Of a stretch of 64,000 nucleotides of DNA, positions 29,281 to 39,254 are shown one piece after another. This DNA is from Fidelibacterota bacterium. GTDB lineage: Bacteria; Fidelibacterota; Marinisomatia; Marinisomatales; UBA1611. The notes beneath the pieces are model-generated. The model had not been told where the DNA came from, did not search any database, and saw only the letters and a program-made list of their open reading frames with translations. Where the stretch lies: NCBI GenBank assembly GCA_018658715.1, contig JABHUQ010000041.1, positions 1 through 64,000 of the forward strand, written 5' to 3'. Each line of letters starts with the position of its first letter. Position 1 is the stretch's first letter. Both the position numbers and the translations under genes were made by a program.

Positions 29281-30732
29281 TTATTTGATTGGATAAAATG
29301 GTGTGAAAGCAAATTGAAATGATGTGTGAATATAATTCCCATGAGAATCCACTTGATATTGTTTAGTATACTTATCCTTATTTGTGGCAATTTCCATGAG
29401 GGCATCAGCTAGAGCAATAACATCTTCTTTCGTTGAATATAGTCCAAAACTAGCTCGAACCATTCCTCGTTTCAATTCAACATAATCAGCAATGTCATCC
29501 ATGTCTACATCTTCAATACCTAACATAAGGTCATCCATAATCATTTCTTTCACATACGGGTGAGCACAAAAGCAATCATTCCTAACAGCAATATTAAAAT
29601 AATCATTCAGAATAGCCGCTGTTAAACCATGATCCAATTCTTTCATATTAAAGGAAATTGATGCTACACGTTTACAGAAATCTGTATTTGTTTCACCATA
29701 GATTCGGATGTCTGGGATGGACTTCATTTTTTTCAAGGCTAATTGAATTAATTCATCCTCTTCTTCAAAAAGAAAATGCATCCCAATTCGATCTAAAATA
29801 TCTACAGCAACTGCAAGTCCAATAGCTCCAGGAATGTTGGGGGTTCCTGCTTCTTCTCGATCTGGGAATGATGATTTAACAACATAGTTATCTACAAATA
29901 CATCCCGAACCATTCCTCCTCCTACCTCTTCTGGCTCAACAGATAAAAGTAAATCTTTTCTAGCTACAACAGCGCCAGGAGATCCTGGGTAATATGTTTT
30001 ATGACCAGAAAAAACAATAGCATCAATATTTCTGTTAGGATTGTGAGGGTCACACATTTGTATGGGAACATGTGCGGCTAATTGAGCTCCATCAACTATC
30101 ATATATGCTCCATATTTATGCGCAATTTCTGCTGCTTCATAAATGGGGTTCATGATTCCAGTCACATTGCTCACGCCTGTCAAAGCAATATAATTTAATT
30201 GACCTTTATTCTCTTTGCAGATGGTTTCAAGAGTCTCAATGCATACACATCCTAGTTTCCCATTTCTTTCTTTCAAAGGAACATGAATGATTTTATCCAT
30301 GTGTTTCCGATGAGGTAAATCATTGGAATGGTGTTCCATAATGGATACAATGGCTAATTCTTTTTCTGGTCTAGAATGTTTGAAAACTCGTGCCAAACGA
30401 TTCATCCCAGCTGTCGTACCACTTCCTGTGAAAAAGCATGCATACGTTTCTGGATCAGCACGAACAAAAGATAGAATACGATCATGAGCCCATTGGTAAT
30501 AATCCGTAGAAATTTTTGCGCCAAAATGGAGTGTACTGTGGGTATTTGAATAATGATGATTAAATTTTTCCACTGCATCGTGCGCAGGCTTCATCATTAA
30601 TGTTGATGCGGTGGAATCTAAATATATTCGTTTAGTGGCTTCACCTGTCGCAAGAGTGTATTCTGTATTTAATCCAATAAATGCATGCTGGATTTCGTAA
30701 AATAAGTCGGACCCTTTTTTATGATGAGACAT
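29281..30732 (-). CDS. Aminotransferase class V (cysteine desulfurase-like)
   Basis: IYLDSTASTLMMKPA, FFTGSGTTAGMNRLA, MIVDGAQLAAH, DAIVFSGHKTYYPGSPGAVV (PLP lysine), AGTPNIPGAIGL. Confidence 0.85.
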   Translation of the reverse strand: MSHHKKGSDLFYEIQHAFIGLNTEYTLATGEATKRIYLDSTASTLMMKPAHDAVEKFNHHYSNTHSTLHFGAKISTDYYQWAHDRILSFVRADPETYACFFTGSGTTAGMNRLARVFKHSRPEKELAIVSIMEHHSNDLPHRKHMDKIIHVPLKERNGKLGCVCIETLETICKENKGQLNYIALTGVSNVTGIMNPIYEAAEIAHKYGAYMIVDGAQLAAHVPIQMCDPHNPNRNIDAIVFSGHKTYYPGSPGAVVARKDLLLSVEPEEVGGGMVRDVFVDNYVVKSSFPDREEAGTPNIPGAIGLAVAVDILDRIGMHFLFEEEDELIQLALKKMKSIPDIRIYGETNTDFCKRVASISFNMKELDHGLTAAILNDYFNIAVRNDCFCAHPYVKEMIMDDLMLGIEDVDMDDIADYVELKRGMVRASFGLYSTKEDVIALADALMEIATNKDKYTKQYQVDSHGNYIHTSFQFAFTPFYPIK

Positions 30733-30803
30733 AGTGAAACGTAATAATAATAAGATTTTTAATAACGGGAAACTAAATAGAATTCAGTCAATCATTTATA
30801 GTT

Positions 30804-31703
30804 TTATTCCCATGGATTTGGAATGTCCCCATTGATCAATTTTTTATAATAAATCCAGCTTGTCATATTAGGGCGATCATCATCAATCGGAGGTGGAAAT
30901 TCATATTTTGGATATTTTTCTCGGATAGTATTTTTTAGTACTTCCGGTAAATCTTCAAATAAAGCAACTCGTTTCCCTAATCCATGATATAATGTTGATC
31001 CTTCAATACTCCCCATTTCCATCCATGGAAGCCATTGAGCAGATCGTGCCCACCCAACATTCACATCCGTTGATGTTGGTTTTGATTCATCAAATAAATC
31101 ATCTGTACGACCAAACCAATTAAACATTTCATGTGCTTGATAGTATCCACCTACTTGTTTTTGAAAATCTCCACCTAATGGATTTGGATAAAATAATGGG
31201 ATTTCCATATTCATCATAAAATGTCCACCCTGAACAACTGCTGGTAGTTTAAAAGGACCCCGTTTCCCATAAGCATACGTAGGATAGCGACTATTTACTG
31301 GATCATTGGCAATATGGATAATATCTACTGTTTTTCCTGTCCACGGATTTTCCCATTGATGAATAAGTTCTCCCGTTTTAGGATCTAAATAAAATAATAC
31401 TTCTCGCGAAACATATTCGTAACCATACCCATGTTCTTCATTTGTGACTGTTTTAGTTGCACGAACATTTAGCCCTTGGTAATCAAATAAATGTCGATCT
31501 TTTTCACCTAATTTGTGACTATACACACTTCCATAAAACCAAAAGTACGTGGGTTCATTATCAATAAGAGATGACGATACTTTTCGCATAATTTTTACTG
31601 CATCTTCAGGATTATTCGGATCAAGCCATTCCCCTTTCCCTTCAATGATTGTGAGTGAAAAGAAAGATAGAAATAGAAATGATATTATGTTATGCTTCTT
31701 CAT
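30804..31703 (-). CDS. DUF1838-family secreted protein
   Basis: Signal peptide MKKHNIISFLFLSFFSLTIIEG; NPEDAVKIMRKVSSSLIDNEPTYFWFYGSVYS and YHGLGKRVALFEDLPEVLKNTIREKYPKYEFPP resemble DUF1838. Start revised from 31760. Confidence 0.65.
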   Translation of the reverse strand: MKKHNIISFLFLSFFSLTIIEGKGEWLDPNNPEDAVKIMRKVSSSLIDNEPTYFWFYGSVYSHKLGEKDRHLFDYQGLNVRATKTVTNEEHGYGYEYVSREVLFYLDPKTGELIHQWENPWTGKTVDIIHIANDPVNSRYPTYAYGKRGPFKLPAVVQGGHFMMNMEIPLFYPNPLGGDFQKQVGGYYQAHEMFNWFGRTDDLFDESKPTSTDVNVGWARSAQWLPWMEMGSIEGSTLYHGLGKRVALFEDLPEVLKNTIREKYPKYEFPPPIDDDRPNMTSWIYYKKLINGDIPNPWE

Positions 31704-31713
31704 ATAACCTCCA

Positions 31714-32868
31714 TTAGAACGAGTGAGAAATTCGAATTGACCCCACAAATGCATTTTCATTTATGGCAGAACCCCCAGGATGTAAAATCCACTGTAAATC
31801 TGGCTGTATAGTGATATAATTCATGAATTGAAATTGGTAAGTACATTCAATGGCACATTCATAATCCAAAGGAATTAATAAAATTTCTTCTACACTCTGG
31901 AGGTATACTTGGTCTGGTATTTTTGCAAAAGCAAAGCCAATACCAAATGAATCATCTTTTAGAGATTCAAATACATTTTGAATCGTTATTCCACCATCAA
32001 TGGCAATTGTGTATGTATTTTGAATACTATTTGGACTCCAACCTGCACGAAAAAATCCATTGATTGATTGATTACTTCCAAATGATTTTAATTTCGATTC
32101 AGAAGAAAAATAAAAACCATATCTATCGCGTGCATTCTGATAATAAAGTGAAGATGAATCGAAACTAGTGTACTTCCATGAGCCCAATTTAATTGTTCCT
32201 AGATTTTTGGCTCCAATGAATGATACCCATTCTCCAATAGAAAAAATTCCTTGATCTTTAGATAATTCCCAATGATTTCCGTGTGCAGTAATTTTTTCAT
32301 CTCCATCGAAATGATCGAATGGATCTCCATCATATATTCCAAATTGAAAAAATTGATTTTCTTTTAATTGTTGCTTAATTCGTATCCCTGGTGCTGTGAC
32401 AAAATATGCCGGTCCTGTATTAACGGTATTTGCTGAAATATATGCTGGCCAACCAAAAGAACTGTTTATAAATAAACCTCCTAAATCATTCACAGAAAAT
32501 TCAGCATCTGCAATTAAACTACCAAATCGTATGCTTAGGGTTTGATTCAATAGGTGTTTTTCGACCCATATTTCATACAGCCGAAAACTATTATATCCAT
32601 CTATATTACTTGCACCAAATCTATCACCGATAAATTTTGAAGGACTTTCACCGTTTAAATATAATGTACTTGCTTTAACCTGCCCAAATTTGTGATTAAT
32701 CTCAACTCCAAATTCACCTACACCACTTATAGCCTTTCCTGTCTTAATCCCACCGGAAATATTTGTCATGGATTCCATAATAATGTTCCCATTAATCTGG
32801 ACGAAGGATTGTGCGCTCACCAAACTAGTGAAAACTACACCTAGTATAATCCTATAAATAAAACACAT
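31714..32868 (-). CDS. Carbohydrate porin (OprB-like) outer-membrane protein
   Basis: Signal peptide; SIRFGSLIADAEFSVNDLGGLFINSSFGWPAYISANT...YECAIECTYQFQFMNYITIQPDLQWILHPGG is typical of OprB-like porins. Confidence 0.75.
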   Translation of the reverse strand: MCFIYRIILGVVFTSLVSAQSFVQINGNIIMESMTNISGGIKTGKAISGVGEFGVEINHKFGQVKASTLYLNGESPSKFIGDRFGASNIDGYNSFRLYEIWVEKHLLNQTLSIRFGSLIADAEFSVNDLGGLFINSSFGWPAYISANTVNTGPAYFVTAPGIRIKQQLKENQFFQFGIYDGDPFDHFDGDEKITAHGNHWELSKDQGIFSIGEWVSFIGAKNLGTIKLGSWKYTSFDSSSLYYQNARDRYGFYFSSESKLKSFGSNQSINGFFRAGWSPNSIQNTYTIAIDGGITIQNVFESLKDDSFGIGFAFAKIPDQVYLQSVEEILLIPLDYECAIECTYQFQFMNYITIQPDLQWILHPGGSAINENAFVGSIRISHSF

Positions 32869-32875
32869 AATGTTA

Positions 32876-33073
32876 CTATTTCCCTTTATTTTGTCCTTTG
32901 TTCCAAACGTATAGATATCCACCTATCGCTACAAGAAGTACTAATACATACATAATCATGGTACTATTTTGTATTATGGATCTTTCTTCCCAAGTGCCAC
33001 TGTTATAAATAAAATACAACATAATTAAGGGGAATAGAATCATTTCAGCCCAAAATACTTTTAATATCCACAT
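32876..33073 (-). CDS. Small membrane protein
   Basis: MWILKVFWAEMILFPLIMLYFIYNSG...YVLVLLVAIGGYLYVWNKG; two TM segments. Start revised from 33121. Confidence 0.5.
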   Translation of the reverse strand: MWILKVFWAEMILFPLIMLYFIYNSGTWEERSIIQNSTMIMYVLVLLVAIGGYLYVWNKGQNKGK

Positions 33074-33074
33074 A

Positions 33075-33596
33075 TTACCATCCTCCCATATCCATGCCCA
33101 TTTGAGATCCCACCAAGGCAATGATTATAATTAATGATAAAAGAATATGAAGTGTAATTGCAGGATAGGCTAAATCTTTAACACGTTTTTTTAGGATAGC
33201 TTCATTTTCTTCTTCTTCACCTTCCCCATCTTTAATATTCTGGAGTACGCCAACCGTTCCAGATGCTCCTGTAATGAGCAAAACAGCCATAATAAGAATA
33301 ATACTAAAAAGTATAAGTTTTAAATTCATCCACGGAAGGGTAATTAAAGGTTCAAAACTTCCCCATCTGAGCCAAGCCAAAGTAAGGCCAATAAATGGTG
33401 TTGCTAAAAATACCTTTGTAACCCACATATCGAATTTCTGTGCCAGCTTTGCTCTATCGAGACGAACATCAATAGGTAAATTCCTATTCATTAAACTCAT
33501 ACTTAAACTAAATACAACAAAATCACTCCCTAGCCATATAACAACAAAAATGATATGTATCCATAGAACTAAATTGGTCAAATTCAAATATTCCAT
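33075..33596 (-). CDS. CopD/DUF2269-like multi-pass membrane protein
   Basis: NLVLWIHIIFVVIWLGSDFVVFSLSMSLMN...; four hydrophobic helices. Confidence 0.55.
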   Translation of the reverse strand: MEYLNLTNLVLWIHIIFVVIWLGSDFVVFSLSMSLMNRNLPIDVRLDRAKLAQKFDMWVTKVFLATPFIGLTLAWLRWGSFEPLITLPWMNLKLILFSIILIMAVLLITGASGTVGVLQNIKDGEGEEEENEAILKKRVKDLAYPAITLHILLSLIIIIALVGSQMGMDMGGW

Positions 33597-33605
33597 TTTT
33601 CCTCC

Positions 33606-33977
33606 CTAAGAAAGTGTTCCAATCACAATGCCCGTTATAAATGGCACTAACCAAATAACCCAAACAATTGTACTAAATTTGTGGAAACTCAAAATAGCTT
33701 CTTCATCTTTTTTTATAATAACTATAGTAGCCCAAATGGTATGAATTAACATTAATACAATGGCAAGTAAACCTGTAGAACCATGAAGATTTAAATGGAT
33801 ACCACCTGCAATTTGCCTCATATAATCTGTACCAATAAAATCTGCTGTGAGGCCTGCCCAAAAAAATCCAAGGTGCCAAATTTTTAATCGCCCTGCAAAT
33901 CGCTCACTCCAAACAGCAATCGTATAAAAAATGAGAGCTGTCACAATATAGATAACAGCTAATTGTAATAATGTCAT
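33606..33977 (-). CDS. HsmA/TIGR03987-family membrane protein
   Basis: AVWSERFAGRLKIWHLGFFWAGLTADFIGTDYM...LHGSTGLLAIVLMLIHTIWATIV...FHKFSTIVWVIWLVPFITG. Confidence 0.65.
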   Translation of the reverse strand: MTLLQLAVIYIVTALIFYTIAVWSERFAGRLKIWHLGFFWAGLTADFIGTDYMRQIAGGIHLNLHGSTGLLAIVLMLIHTIWATIVIIKKDEEAILSFHKFSTIVWVIWLVPFITGIVIGTLS

Positions 33978-34002
33978 TTATCCTCCCTTAATAGATTTAG
34001 TT

Positions 34003-35463
34003 TTAATAGGGTCGTTTCAAATATTTTCCGCATGCCTTATCTAAAATATTTCCATTTTCATAAATTTTATTTCCGCGTAGAAATGTAGTCTTTACTTTTC
34101 CTGTTAATTCATATCCGTCAAATGGTGAATATCCTTGAGTCGACTGAGACTCCCCTGAATTCACAACAAATGTTTCATTGGGATCCACTAATACAATATC
34201 CGCATCAAATCCAGGTGCTAGATCGCCTTTAGACTTTAATCCAAATCTTTGCGCAGGATTCCAACAAACTAATTCTGCTATTTTATTTGGAGATACTCCT
34301 CTTTTTGTGCCTTCACTAAATAACCCAGATAATAAATATTCCGTCCCACCAAAACCAGATTTAGCCAAGAATATATTATCGGGGTCATTCGAATTCACTT
34401 TCATTTCTTTAGAACAACATGCATGGTCACTCACAACCCAATCAATGTGCCCATTTTTCAATGATTCCCATAATGCTTCTACATCTTCTCTTGAGCGAAT
34501 GGGTGGATTCACTTTTGCATAATTACCGTTGGGACAATCTACATCCAAGAGCAAATGCCCAATCGTAACCTCACGTCGAAAATTGATATGTGGAAACGTC
34601 GCTTGCATCATCATAGCAGCATCAATGGCTTTTCGGGAAGTTAAATGAAGTAAATTTATATTGATACAATCAGTTTCATTAGCCAAATAAGAAGCAATAA
34701 AAATTGCCAATCCTTCCGAATGGGGCGGTCTAGATGCACTATAAGCCCTTAACCCTGCCAATTTTCCTTCTTCCTCCACAAGCTTGGTATAAGCCGTCAT
34801 AATTTCAGCTGTTTCACAATGTAGACTTAAACTAATAATATCCTTTTTATCAGAATGATTATCCATTGCTTTTCTAATACCACGCATAATGAATTCAAAA
34901 TGAGCCATATCATATTTATCATCAGGACCAATCATAAGAAAGTTAGATTGATCGTCAGATTTCCCGTGTAAACCATGGCTACCGTAAAACATGAAAATCT
35001 TAAAGGACGTGACACCAAATTTATCAATTATATAGTCAATTTCATCGATATGACTTCCCATCATAGGAGCTAGATGATATGCATAATCCACATGAAATTT
35101 TCCATCTGAAATATCTAACACTTCTGGGAAAAACTCACGATATGGACCAGTCTTATTCAAATAATATTGTCCCGTTCTCATATAATTTATACTACTTGTT
35201 ACCCCTCCCATGGCTGCAGCTCTGCTTTCAGTGATAGCATCATTGCTTAAATGAGTATAAATACCTGTATGCATGTGTGCATCTACCAACCCAGGGAATG
35301 CCATATAATTACAACCATCAATAATAATATTTGCATCACTTGAATTTAAATCAGGCTGTACAGTAATGATTTTTCCGCCTTTTATTCCTATATTCGAATC
35401 CTTAACAGTAGAAATGTTTGGTCGAACAAGTTGAATATTTTTTACAATTGTATCAAACTTCAT
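34003..35463 (-). CDS. Dihydropyrimidinase / hydantoinase-family amidohydrolase
   Basis: VDAHMHTGIY, VTSFKIFMFYGSHG (carboxylated-Lys position), SLHCETAEI, NLLHLTSRKA, VVSDHACCS. Confidence 0.85.
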   Translation of the reverse strand: MKFDTIVKNIQLVRPNISTVKDSNIGIKGGKIITVQPDLNSSDANIIIDGCNYMAFPGLVDAHMHTGIYTHLSNDAITESRAAAMGGVTSSINYMRTGQYYLNKTGPYREFFPEVLDISDGKFHVDYAYHLAPMMGSHIDEIDYIIDKFGVTSFKIFMFYGSHGLHGKSDDQSNFLMIGPDDKYDMAHFEFIMRGIRKAMDNHSDKKDIISLSLHCETAEIMTAYTKLVEEEGKLAGLRAYSASRPPHSEGLAIFIASYLANETDCININLLHLTSRKAIDAAMMMQATFPHINFRREVTIGHLLLDVDCPNGNYAKVNPPIRSREDVEALWESLKNGHIDWVVSDHACCSKEMKVNSNDPDNIFLAKSGFGGTEYLLSGLFSEGTKRGVSPNKIAELVCWNPAQRFGLKSKGDLAPGFDADIVLVDPNETFVVNSGESQSTQGYSPFDGYELTGKVKTTFLRGNKIYENGNILDKACGKYLKRPY

Positions 35464-35490
35464 TTTTGTCTTTCTTATTTCTTTATATTT

Positions 35491-35889
35491 TTATCGCCAT
35501 TCCGCAAAGTTTGCAGGATTCTCTACCCACCCTAAAGGTAGTTTTGATTTTAGGGGAACACCTTTATAATTCTCCGGTCCCAGATTAAGTGACAATACAT
35601 CCATAATATGGGAATACAATGACCAACTTCTCGGTTCACCACGAGTATAAACCATTTTTTCCCCATCCGGTGAAAAAGCTCCCATTCCATCCCAACCTGA
35701 GTTAAATGTGATTCGTTTCATATAGCTGGTATCAGCCAAATTAGGTAGTTTATATATTGGCAATTCTCTCGGGTCATGTTTCTTTGGTTTTAAATTGTCC
35801 GCCAACGCTAGTGTAATACTGAATAGAATTACACTAAAGAATCTAAAGAAGTGTTGAAATTTCATAGAGCAGGACATTTTATGATTCAA
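35491..35889 (-). CDS. Short TolB/PD40-like protein, possibly truncated
   Basis: Signal peptide plus one PD40 repeat (RITFNSGWDGMGAFSPDGEKMVYTR); stops soon after. Confidence 0.5.
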   Translation of the reverse strand: MNHKMSCSMKFQHFFRFFSVILFSITLALADNLKPKKHDPRELPIYKLPNLADTSYMKRITFNSGWDGMGAFSPDGEKMVYTRGEPRSWSLYSHIMDVLSLNLGPENYKGVPLKSKLPLGWVENPANFAEWR

Positions 35890-37066
35890 AATAAATCACT
35901 TTATCATCTTTTAACTGGTCCATCTCATTCGATGATAATCCTAATTCAGATAAAACTTTTTCAGTATCCTTTCCAATATTATTGGGTGGATTTTTTCGAA
36001 GACCTAAATCAGAATCACCATACTCAATCGGAAGTCTTGGCATTTTAGCTTGTGTCCCATTAGGAAATTCTGTATTCAATAATCTGCCATTATGATTGAG
36101 CTGAATATCATCAAATAAATCTTCGGGACATGCTATGGGAGCAAATGGGACCCCACCTTTTTGACATTTATAAATAATTTCTTCCTTGGTGAACGATTTT
36201 AACAATTTTTCAATTTCTGGAATAAACCATTCTCTTTCTCGGATTCTATCATTATTTGTTTTTAATCTCGAATCATCCAATAGTGAATTACATTTAAATT
36301 CATGGCAAAATTTTTCCCAATGTTTTTCACTTATTACACCTACGAATATTTGTTCGTCATCCTTAGTGTCAAATACTTTATATATCGCCCAAGCGCTAAT
36401 GCGATTAGTCATAGGTGGTATTTTTTCATCTGATAAAGCAGAATAGGCCATATGTTGACCCATAATAAATGCACACGTTTCATATAGAGAACTTTTTATA
36501 TATTTTCCCATATTTGTGGTTTTTCGTTCAAAAAGTGCTGTTAATATTCCCATGGCCGCAAACATGCCTCCTGAAATATCAATGACAGATGCACCCGCCC
36601 TTAATGGTTGACCTGGTAACCCTGTCATATATGCTAATCCTCCCATCATTTGAACCACTTCATCCATTGCATGACGGTTCTCATATGGCCCTGATAAAAA
36701 GCCTTTAAGTGATGCATAAATCAGAGAAGGATTAATCGATTTCATTTCTTTGTAACCAAATCCTAATCTATCCATAGTCCCAGGTCCATAATTTTCAATT
36801 AATATATCTGCTTTATTCACTATTTTTCGAGCAATACTCTTCCCATCAGATGTTTTTATATTAATCGCAATTGATTCTTTATTTCTGTTATAAAATGGAT
36901 AATACCCTTTACCAAATCCTTTTAACTTTCGGGTTGGGTCGCCTGTTGTTGGTTCAACTCTAATAATGTCTGCACCTAAATCTGCCAATATGAGCCCACA
37001 AGATGGACCCATTACTGCATGTGTAAATTCAATTACTTTAATTCCGCTCAACGGTAAAGGAGTCAC
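35879..37066 (-). CDS. CaiB/BaiF family III CoA-transferase
   Basis: GIKVIEFTHAVMGPSCGLILADLGADIIRVEPTTGDPTRKL; GASVIDISGGMFAAMGIL (Asp). Confidence 0.9.
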   Translation of the reverse strand: MTPLPLSGIKVIEFTHAVMGPSCGLILADLGADIIRVEPTTGDPTRKLKGFGKGYYPFYNRNKESIAINIKTSDGKSIARKIVNKADILIENYGPGTMDRLGFGYKEMKSINPSLIYASLKGFLSGPYENRHAMDEVVQMMGGLAYMTGLPGQPLRAGASVIDISGGMFAAMGILTALFERKTTNMGKYIKSSLYETCAFIMGQHMAYSALSDEKIPPMTNRISAWAIYKVFDTKDDEQIFVGVISEKHWEKFCHEFKCNSLLDDSRLKTNNDRIREREWFIPEIEKLLKSFTKEEIIYKCQKGGVPFAPIACPEDLFDDIQLNHNGRLLNTEFPNGTQAKMPRLPIEYGDSDLGLRKNPPNNIGKDTEKVLSELGLSSNEMDQLKDDKVIYFES

Positions 37067-37773
37067 TTCTCTTCCCTTTGTGACTCCAATACATTTCCAA
37101 CTTGGTGCATGTGAGACTGCATGGCTAATTCTGCACCTTCAATATCTTGACTAACAATATTTTTTAGTATTTTTTTATGATGACTGAGAGCTGTTTCAGT
37201 TTGATCTTGAAAGTTTAAAACAAATGTTAAGTCACTTCTCAATATTTGCATTATTGCTTGCGTTAACACAACAAAAGCAGAATTCCCAGACGCTTTTGCT
37301 AATTCCACATGGAATTCCATATCCACTTCAATGAATTTTTTTGTATGATTTTTTGATTTTTCCATCTTTTCGATAAGGAATTGCAATTGGTCAATATTTT
37401 CTTGTTTACGGTTTTTAGCTGCTAACTTTGCAATAGGGGCTTCCAATACTTTTCTTGCATAATGTAGATCTTCTTTTACTACCTTTTCTACATCTAATAA
37501 CAAATTGACAGATTCGACAATACGATCAGCAGTATTGTTAGCAACAAAAGTACCCCGTCCAACCATAATATCTATTAATCCAATTTCTGATAACGATTTA
37601 ATAGCTTCTCTTACAGCTGTTCGACTAACACCAAATTGTTGAGCCATATCTCTTTCAGATGGTAATTGATCTCCTTTTTTTAATTCACCGCTTAAAATCA
37701 TCTTTCTAATTTGATTAACAATATTTTTATAAAGTTTTTGTTGTGGGACAATTGGTTTGTAATTGACATTCAT
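37063..37773 (-). CDS. FadR-subfamily GntR transcriptional regulator
   Basis: N-terminal wHTH SGELKKGDQLPSERDMAQQFGVSRTAVREAIKSLSEIGLIDIMVGRGTFV; FCD-like C-terminal domain. Confidence 0.93.
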   Translation of the reverse strand: MNVNYKPIVPQQKLYKNIVNQIRKMILSGELKKGDQLPSERDMAQQFGVSRTAVREAIKSLSEIGLIDIMVGRGTFVANNTADRIVESVNLLLDVEKVVKEDLHYARKVLEAPIAKLAAKNRKQENIDQLQFLIEKMEKSKNHTKKFIEVDMEFHVELAKASGNSAFVVLTQAIMQILRSDLTFVLNFQDQTETALSHHKKILKNIVSQDIEGAELAMQSHMHQVGNVLESQREEK

Positions 37774-37844
37774 TTCTTGATCCTGTTAATTGCTAAAAAT
37801 TGTATTGCAAAAGTTGAAATAAATCTTTAGTCTCTTCTTGATAT

Positions 37845-37877
37845 AAGTGGTCTAATGGTCATACCATCATACCACTT
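37845..37877. promoter_or_regulatory. Composite palindrome, candidate GntR operator
   Basis: AAGTGGT-cta-ATGGT-cat-ACCAT-cat-ACCACTT; outer and inner arms share the centre 37861. Lies between the divergent GntR gene and the leuC-like operon. Confidence 0.75.
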
Positions 37878-37952
37878 AACATACAGATTTTCAAGCATTA
37901 ATCATATAAAATATTTATGACTGGATTCATTTTGAGTGGAGAATTGCGTTAA

Positions 37953-39254
37953 ATGGCAGGATTTACAGTGACAGAAAAAATTATGGCACAACAGAGTGGA
38001 AGAGATTCTGTTCGTCCCGGCGAATTGGTTTGGGTGGATGTAAATTCCATTATGACCATGGATTATTTAGGGAAATCCACCTTCAATATATTTGATTCTT
38101 TAGGCGCGAAAGATCTCTTTGATCGTGATAAAGTGATTTGCGTATCCGATCATTTAGTTCCTCCCCCCACTGAGCGATTTGCCAATTTACTTAATGAATG
38201 GCGTGAAATCGTCAAAGCTCATAATGTCACTCATTTTTATGATTTTGGCAAACAAGGCATCGCTCATCAAATTATGCTAGAAGATGGACATGTGCTCCCG
38301 GGAACCATTAGTATCGGGACCGACTCTCACGCCAATTCTTATGGTGCTGTCGGTGCGGTTGGAAATGCAGTGAGCGTAACGGATGCAGCTGTTGCTATGG
38401 CCACAGGGAAAGGATGGTTTCGTGTCCCGGAAACAGTGAGATTTCATATAACCGGGAGATGGCAACCTTGGGTCATGGGAAAGGATTTATCACTGCACAT
38501 TATGAATATGATGCATTGGAATGGAGATCTTATTTATAAAGCATTGGAATATGATGGCCCTGCTATGAGTGATTTATCCATGGGTGGGCGAATTTCTCTT
38601 TGCAATATGACGGTAGATTTGGGTGCAAAAAATGGAATCGTTGCTCCCGATGAAAAAACGCAAGCCTATTTAAATGGTGTGGCTAAAGGTGATTGGGAAA
38701 TGGTTTCTTCCGATTCAAACGCTGAATATGAAGCTGAATATGAAATTGATATTTCCAATGTTGGCCCAGTCGTCGCCAAACCAGATAATTTAGACGATGT
38801 AGTTACAGTTGAAGAAGTTGTGGGGACAAAATTGAATCAGATATTTATTGGGACCTGCACCAATGGACGGGTGGAAGATTTTGGTATTGCGGCGGCTATT
38901 TTAGAAGGAAAACAAGTTCATCCTGATATTAATATGCTCATGGTTCCCGCAAGTCAAACCCAATATTTAGAAGCCATGCATAAGGGATATGTTTCCACGT
39001 TGGTCAAAGCGGGCGTCGCTATTGGCACATCTGGATGCGCCCCTTGCTTTGGAACCCATCGTGGTGTTGCCGGAGACGGAGATGTTGTTTTGAGTGCAGG
39101 GAATCGAAATATGAAAGGACGGATGGGAAGTAAATCAGCAGAAATATATTTAACATCCCCTGCTGTCTGTGCTGCATCCGCTCTCACGGGGGCAATTGCT
39201 GACCCCCGAGATTTGCCCATGCCAGAAAACTTTGGAGTAACCTATGGCGAATAA
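37953..39254 (+). CDS. Aconitase-family hydratase large subunit (LeuC-like)
   Basis: GTISIGTDSHANSYGAVGAVG; FIGTCTNGRVEDF; SGCAPCFGTHRG Fe-S ligands. Confidence 0.88.
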   Translation: MAGFTVTEKIMAQQSGRDSVRPGELVWVDVNSIMTMDYLGKSTFNIFDSLGAKDLFDRDKVICVSDHLVPPPTERFANLLNEWREIVKAHNVTHFYDFGKQGIAHQIMLEDGHVLPGTISIGTDSHANSYGAVGAVGNAVSVTDAAVAMATGKGWFRVPETVRFHITGRWQPWVMGKDLSLHIMNMMHWNGDLIYKALEYDGPAMSDLSMGGRISLCNMTVDLGAKNGIVAPDEKTQAYLNGVAKGDWEMVSSDSNAEYEAEYEIDISNVGPVVAKPDNLDDVVTVEEVVGTKLNQIFIGTCTNGRVEDFGIAAAILEGKQVHPDINMLMVPASQTQYLEAMHKGYVSTLVKAGVAIGTSGCAPCFGTHRGVAGDGDVVLSAGNRNMKGRMGSKSAEIYLTSPAVCAASALTGAIADPRDLPMPENFGVTYGE

